Shown here piece after piece: positions 1 through 7,600 of a stretch of DNA of 20,458 nucleotides. How positions within the stretch are numbered: position 1 is the stretch's first letter; each line of letters begins with the position of its first letter. The notes under the pieces were generated by a model, which made no database searches, had not been told where the DNA came from, and saw only the letters and a list, made by a program, of their open reading frames with translations. A program made the position numbers and the translations under genes. The DNA comes from Phoronis ovalis (lineage: Eukaryota; Phoronida; Phoronidae): assembly GCA_028565635.1 (NCBI GenBank), contig JAOXYB010001347.1, positions 1 to 20,458 of the forward strand, in the 5' to 3' direction.

Positions 1-147
1 TTCATTGTTGTATAAGCTGACCAAATTTAATCCCGATACTAAGAACAGAACCTTATCTAATAAACGGTCGAAGTTGTGCATAGGAACTCTTCCCAGATCT
101 CTAGTGTCTAAGGCTGTGTTCTCGTGTGTAGATACTGGTACTTCTGA
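1..147 (-). CDS. Probable continuation of the ARAP ArfGAP exon after an in-frame stop
   Basis: From 147 down to base 1 the frame used by the exon at 271-178 is fully open (49 codons). It encodes a helix-like LLDKVLFLVSGLNLV, which resembles, from memory, the conserved ArfGAP-to-ankyrin helix of vertebrate ARAPs (L-L-x-x-L-x-x-x-V-x-G-x-N-L). This suggests real coding sequence. It is separated from the upstream part only by TAA at 150-148. Either a very short intron (57 or 66 nt if the donor is GTGACG at 200) removes the stop, or the stop is a real mutation or a sequence error. Confidence 0.55.
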
Positions 148-1667
148 TTATGGAATGTATATGAAACTGATACTAACCCTATTTAGACCTACATCGTCAC
201 CCTGTAGGCTGCGTTGCTTACAGAATTGTTTTGTACAATACTTATTCATAATGTAGTCTCTTCTTGTAGTCCTGTAAAAGAAATAACAATCATAATTGTA
301 TGCAAGCTAGAGACCTGCAAGCCAGTTAAGCAACAGCAGTTCACTATTATAGTATAATGTGAAAATTATCTGATTTATGGTGCAGTCACACAATATGGTA
401 CATGTATTATTTTTTTGAGGTTGAGTTAACATACTTCAGCATATACCTAAAATACATTTTTAAAGTTGAAGTAAATATGGTTATTGCTTGAGGGCACATG
501 TTCACTTTAGGCTAGCTTTTCATTGAATACAAGGACATTTATTTACAGAAATGGGTGAAACTGATTCCAGTCCAGAGGCTCCCCACTTTAACCTTTGCCT
601 CTACAATAGAAAGTAGCTAACAAATGTAAGTTGTTCACAGAAACATTTTAACCATCAGATCACAGAAGTTTTATACTTACATATCACAATCTGGTAAAAC
701 TTTATCAAGTGAATAAACACTTCCTTCCCAAAATTCATTAGCACACACATTTCCAAGACTGGAAAAAAGCTACAAAGTAAAAAAAAGGTTGGGTTAATCA
801 AAAAGAATGATTTTAGCCAAAACTGGAACATATCTAGTTTTAACAAGTTCATTACTAACAGAGGCATTAAATTATTTTTAAATTATTCATACATATTTTA
901 AACAAACTACTTTTAACTAAAATGTAAAAAAAGTCAAATATCTCGCCTGTATTACAGAAAGAAGAAACAGTACGACATGCATAATGACAGCAAGTATATA
1001 GTATAATGATAAGGAAATTCTTTACCCCCAGTTTGACGATTTGCATGACAGTTAGGATTACTAACCTGAAGTAAACTAGATGTCCAAACACGTTGATCCA
1101 TTCCGAGGGATTTGACTTTAAAAGGCCAAAGATCTCGATGTATACCTACAAAATTTGGTTTGTTATAAAAACTTATTAAACAGGTCTCTGCACGTCTGTT
1201 ACTTATTATTAAACAGGTCTCTGCAAGTCTGTTACTTATTATTAAACAGGTCTCTGCAAGTCTGTTACTTATTATTAAACAGGTCTCTGCACGTCTGTTA
1301 CTTATTATGTATAACATTCTGAATTTAGTCAAAACTTTACATACTTCTTTAAAAAACTGATTTTTCATGATTTATGTCAATTGAGATACAAAAAATTTGG
1401 TCCTTGGTAAAGACAGAAAACTTGACAACACCAAATAAGTGGCTATGACAACAGTTTTACAGCATACCTGCACATTTTTTGCATATAACAATAACTAAAT
1501 GAATGACAGCCCAATTTGGATTGCCAACACCACAGTCAGCACAGAACTTGTTGCCTGTATTTTGATATATCTGCCTGATAACAGTTTCATCAGACAAGCC
1601 CAAGGATATTGCCTCCTCAAATGATTGTTTCCACTGGCCCAGCTCTTGACTAGAGTCAAATCCCAGC
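1..1667 (-). CDS. ARAP ArfGAP domain exons
   Basis: The exons are 1667-1468, 1145-1066, 769-681 and 271-178 (possibly to 1). The zinc finger is Cys993-x2-Cys996-x16-Cys1013-x2-Cys1016, followed by GIHR with the catalytic arginine at about 1021, then KVKSLGMD, and LGNVCANEFWEG, the conserved GN..AN..W block. The last exon gives RRDYIMNKYCTKQFCK, matching the F-I-x-x-K-Y-x-x-x-x-F-x-K block of ARAP ArfGAPs. Function in the family: hydrolysis of GTP on Arf proteins at membranes. Two oddities are treated as findings: two residues appear to be missing between HR and KVKSL, and an in-frame TAA occurs at 150-148 in the last exon if no small intron is removed. Confidence 0.9.
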
Positions 1668-4600
1668 CTTATAGAGAAAAAGAAGTTGTTATGTGCAATA
1701 TAACAAGATATGAGCACACTATACTAGTAGTACTGTTAAGACATCTTACAACCCAACATGTTTTCCCACTGTGATACAAATGTGAAGTACACTGCTAAGA
1801 AGAAGTGTGCAGTGTAATTACCCAAAGGCATTTAGGCAATTATTAGAATGTTACCAGAAAAATATCTCGTGACAATTTCTCTGAACTAGACCAAGCATAC
1901 AACCATTTCTAGTTACTTTTCACTTCCAGCAATGATACTTACATGTACTGCTTATATGGTGTAGACAGTTGTATTTTGTTCTTTCCAAATAACTCTTTAA
2001 CTGAGGCAAGATTCATTTTTATTTCGTGAATAGGGGAAGCAACCTTAAAATCCTGAAAAACCAAAAAGACCAGACAATGAAACACTACACTGGTGTCAGG
2101 GAAGGTATTATATCCAGTAGTCTGCAGGTTTGGTGAAATTTACAACTGTGTAAACAAAGCAAGTGAAATTATACCAATTATCCAATCCAAACCAACTACA
2201 CATAAAACACCAAAATGCATATTGATATCAGTATTATATTTTAATCAGTTGGCAGTGTAAAACTGTAACAATACAGAACTGACACAAACTGCCATGAACA
2301 GCAATTCAAAATAAGCAAAGAGAGAAAACATCTAAAGCTTACATCATAATTATTATAGTAGCACAGCCGATCTTTGTTTATGGCAAAATATCTTTTGGCT
2401 TTTTCGTTTCTAATTCTTATAAATCCCTGAAATGAAAAACAATTTATCAAATTGCAGTCCTTATGTTTTCAGCAAGAATATCACAAGATTTTGCCTATAA
2501 CTAAAATCACACATTAAACTAAGCAACATTCGCAGTTTTTAGCTGGGTGTGATACTGTTACAACATAATTAAATTTAAATACTCATTCTGTGGAACAGAA
2601 ACTCGAGCTTATACCCATAATCTCATATCATCAATGAAAGCATTGTATAATAAATCCTAATCAGATGATTCTGTATGGGACAATCATATTCTCCATCTCC
2701 ACCAGATGCCGCCATCAGTGATTCAAATGCAATATTTAAACTTCAATGAGCAGGGTAGATATTGCTATTGATGATGACTTCAAAATACCTTCACCAAGGC
2801 TGACTTCAGATTCCTGTTGCATGAAACTTTAAGGTTAAGCACCATCCAATTCATGTAACCTAACCTTAATGTGCATTAACCTTAAATACAAAAGTTTTAT
2901 ACAAGTGGGCCCTGGCAGAGGCGAGATTTTTTATATATTTACACTCAGGGATATGATAAGTACATTTCGAGCTTCTACCAGAAGTCATTACTGATGAATG
3001 GAACTTGATAACATCACAATCTCTCTTTTAAGCTAGTTTCTTTGATTATGTTCAACAGCTGACTACATTTACTAAATTTAATTATTTACCAGGACTGAAT
3101 TGAATAATTCTTCATTATAACCCCTAATACCTCTTTATCTGGATTGGACATGTCACCTCCTGGAATGTAGCCCTCAGACGGAGGCTTAACCTTCATTATT
3201 GCCTGCATTAGAGTACTGGTCCATTGTAACACATCATCCCTGTCTTGTGAGGAAAATATGTACACCCTATCTATAGTTGTCAGTTTAAATCGGAAGTCTT
3301 TTGCCTGAAATTTGATTTAACATAGTAAAGGCTTATTAATGTGTGTTGGGTTTTTCCTTTTAACATCCAATTTCTATATGGAAAAATATATATGTATCTG
3401 CATAAAGCAAAACATTCTTCCCAAAAGACTATTTGCATGCACTTGAGGGTGCTACAATCAGACCCTTTTAACATCGCATCCTTTAGTTATACATAAAACT
3501 TGTTGTTTTAAAACTGACTTTAGAAAAGCTTTAACCGGTGAAAATTTATCAAAAAAAATAAATTAATAAATGGTTGTTTATGTATTGACATGTTCACAAA
3601 ATGGAGGCTATTTTCTAAGATCAAACAACATGAGATTTTTTTTGGGTTTTGACTCAGCATGCGTAGAATGCGTTTTGTGAATGAATCGTGTGAGCGTACG
3701 CAGAACTACGTCATTGTTCATTCACAGAATGCGACATGCGGGGATCGTTTGGGTCTGAGATTGGTGGCTCCACCAAGTGCATGCAAATAGTCTACTGAAT
3801 ACACTAGGAATATAAGTCAAGCTGGATGTAGCTACTGAGTACACCAGGAATTAGCTGAATTAGCTACTTGGCTTACGAATTTCTTGTCACATTTTGTCTT
3901 GTCAAAACTGAACAACAAGCAGTCCAATAAATCAACATTATGCTAAAGATACCCACATCTTGGAAAAGATGAACACTATAAATCAACAAGATTTCTCGAT
4001 TGAGATTTTCAAGAACTTGATGCGCTCTACGAAATTCAAAATTGGAACTAAAACATTACATAGAGTATTGTTTCTACTTTCATGGCATCTATTTGTAACA
4101 TATTAACTAACCTTGATATCATTTTCAACATTTCTTAGTGTGGTAATAGGAATGATTCTGTCAGATATTTGTTTCTACAATTAAGAGAAAATAACAAGTT
4201 TAGATCAATGACAGTTATGTTACATTTCATTGTTAAAACTTTCATTGATTAAAAACAATAGCTATTTTGTGTTTACCAAGTAAAGAAATAATAACATACT
4301 ATCACTTCTTTATTTTGGAAATGAATGTCAGAGTTCTGTCAGCTGATCCTGACTTAGCACAAAAATATCACTTTGATTGGGTCTAGGATACTTCACTGAA
4401 AGGTAACTCCCCAACTACATACTTTAGTTAATCACTTAAACTTATCAAATTCAAGTAAAAAGCAAGTGGAATTTGACTGCTTTCGTAAAAATACATAATA
4501 ATATTTAGTCACCTTGTTATCTCGATAGTATCTAAAGTACTCTCCATCGAATAGTACCCATTTTTTCTTCCAACCTTTGTGACCTTGCAGCCTGATAAAA

Positions 4601-7600
4601 GCAATCATGAATAAATTTTAATGTTAAGGGTCATCTATATCTAGGATTAGGCTAGTTAAGTCAATCCGTGTTATAATTATCACACAAATTGACAAAATCA
4701 TCTTAAGAAAGATAGGGATTAGAATGAACTGATAATTGGTCTAGGATACAATCTTAAATGCTGCTTTGATAATAATGGAAAATAAACGTAAACAGTTATG
4801 CAATAATATAAATGTGGTCTGTCATAACACTGTAAAGCTTAGAAATAGAGGCTTTCAGATTCTTACATATGAGTGATAAGTTATGAGTCGTGAGTAATAA
4901 AAGTGCATCCATCTGTTACAACGGGAAGTAAAAATAAAGCACTAATAATCTGTATTTATTTTTATAAAAAGGATCAAATAATGCTTTTACTTTGCACTAT
5001 TAATGCACACACTTTGTTAATTACTTGGATCAAAGAATCTTAAACTCTCTTATTCCACGTTACTAAAACCGACAGCGGGACAAAGCTAGGGAAAAACAGG
5101 AGCTTAAAATACACGCTCAAAACGTTAAGAATTGGTATACTTAGCAATCCCGAGTATGTTGTGAGAATTAAAATACACCACAAATGAATCAATACGTGTA
5201 CTTACCCACCATGCTTGAAAAGAAAGCCAGATCTTTCCATAGAGCGCTGCAATATTAATAGAGATATCATTATAACTAAACAACTTCAAAAACAATTCAT
5301 CACTTTACTTCAAAACAAAACCCTCTTCCAATTAAGATGCAGGCAATGAAAGTAAATACGAAGAAATAGTCCTACTGCTTCAAAAATATGTTGATGGTCA
5401 AAAGTTCTTTAATGAGTGTAAACTGTACTGTGAAGATCTTTGCAGCACTCATAGACAGATTAACCTCCCTCTTTCAAGCAACTCACAGATGCTCAGGTCC
5501 TTCTCTCCCAATAAACCATTTCATTGTAATAATTTGCAAGTTCAGAATTCAACCTGAGATAATTTGGTCATTACCCATGGAGGGAGTCACTTGTCGAAAA
5601 ATTTAATTGTGGTGTGAGGCCCAACCTTACTCTTTGGTAAACGATGCTCTTCAAAAATAAAGCCTTTGGGAAACTGCAGAATTTAGGAACATTTGCAAAA
5701 TTATTGTAATTAAAATTAATTTTTCAAGATGAAATATATTTATGCCCTATGACAATCAACTACATTTTGAAAATATTACCTGAAGTAAATGATTATTTAA
5801 CCGAAACACAGGTATTATACGAATAAATTTTATTCCTTGGTAAATATGGAATCGGAAAAAAGGGACCCACAAGGCCATATATGGTAGTCATTTTAAAGGA
5901 CAGTGCCCCCCACTCTCTACGTTATTACATATCAATAATGGTTATGTGAATGATGAATTCAAATATATCCAAAAACATTACTATTTACAGCAAACTGAGT
6001 CTTACTGGTATAGCAGGAGATATGGGTATTCTATCAGAAGTGTCATAGTTGCTGGCTCCCATATTTGAGGAAGATGGGATGAAATCAGTGCTAGCTCCCA
6101 TGTTCAATGGTGGTGGACTGAAATCTACATCACTGTATAAGAATTCTCCTCCATCACTCAAACTCCCCTCACTGATTGCGCAGCCTGTCCCATCTCCATC
6201 TGTGACATACAAATAGCAAATAAATATACCATCTATATACAGTGATATAGATATGAAACAAACCAATAAATCTACTAAAAATAAAAAGCCTCCTGTAAAA
6301 GCAACATACTACAGTTAAATAATGCACTGATAAACAATGCATCTGTAGATTAACAAAAGTAGTAGCTATAAATCAAGTACCGGTAAGTGGATAAAGCATT
6401 GTGTCATTTCATTGCACATGCATGTATAGCACTATATGATATATGTAATTATATATGAACAAGTACCTCATAAAAAAACTGTTAACATAAGGAAATGAAA
6501 TTGAAACTTTTGTAGATATTAAACAAGAGAACTGCTTATGCAGCCATATGCCCATCAAACATGAAGTAGTTTCTTTGGTTTTAAAGCAGTCTGTCTATAT
6601 ATAAGATTTTTCTGGATCTCGGCAAGAACAGCTTGATAACTATGAGAAAATGTCAAACTTTCTGATCAAGCTGTCGACCCACCTTTCAAGGTCATTCTAA
6701 AATACCACCTAGCTATTAACTTCGCCTGTTCACCCATGGGCTTCATAAATGCCTCTTTTAATCATCCCAGCCGGTTATAGACTTACAATCTTAATAACAA
6801 ACATGGCCACCAGTCGGCCATACATGTATATTGGAATTGATCCAGGTCAAAGCCAAACTAGACCTGTACTTTGGCCTCTAGTTAACTGCTTTATTTAAGT
6901 GATCTCTCTCTATATATCAGAGTTTTCATTACTTGGGCAAAAATAGCTTTGAAAACGGCTAAAAAAGTGCTAAATTTTCAGATCACTATTTGACCACTTT
7001 TCAAGGTCATTCTAAAATATCAACTAGCTTATAACACCCGCCCACCTTCGAATCATCAGAACCAGTATGGTTGCCAGGCAGACACAAAAGTGTTATGTAC
7101 AACAAAAAAACTCAATTCAGCATTCCAATCAGCATTTGAACAGGAACAAACCTGGTTGCTTGTTGGCCATATTAGAAGTAATTGAGGTCAAAATTATACA
7201 CGACCTGTATTTTGATCAATACTTAACCTGTGTTGAATAGGAAGATGATCCGATAAAGACTGAAACCAGACACAGAAAATGTTACATGTGACCTAGGCAC
7301 ATACAGGACGACTATATGACCATTCACCACAAAGTGATGGGTACCCAGGGACCAATTGAAAGTTATAATGGGGCTGTAGGTCTTTCTAGTAAAACATCTA
7401 CATACCTGTTGCCTTAAAATCATTCTCAAACATGTATACACCGGTTTCCTCAATGTGATTTTCAGGAAATGAGTATTCGTCTGTTTCAGGTGTTGGTGGT
7501 GGCAGAGGTGCTGGTCTTGTTGGAACAGGTCGATTTTCTTGCTGATTTTCAGTACTGATCTCGGCAATACTCCATGGATCTTGGGATATGGTTGATCTTT

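Noticed and set aside
5-256. 83-codon plus-strand open frame
   Set aside because: Antisense to the ARAP ArfGAP exon at 271-1; no recognisable protein.
1171-1309. CRISPR-like regular repeats
   Set aside because: Units are adjacent with no spacers and the genome is eukaryotic; this is a minisatellite.
952-1368. 138-codon minus-strand open frame with an 11-residue repeat
   Set aside because: It is ARAP exon 1145-1066 read together with both flanking introns and the minisatellite; only 1145-1066 is supported as coding.
3280-3474. Open frame (minus) similar to one at 18000-18194 (plus), a possible shared small protein
   Set aside because: Most of the shared residues come from the MITE ends at 3429-3464 and 18007-18042. 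Outside the MITE, similarity is weak and there is no domain.
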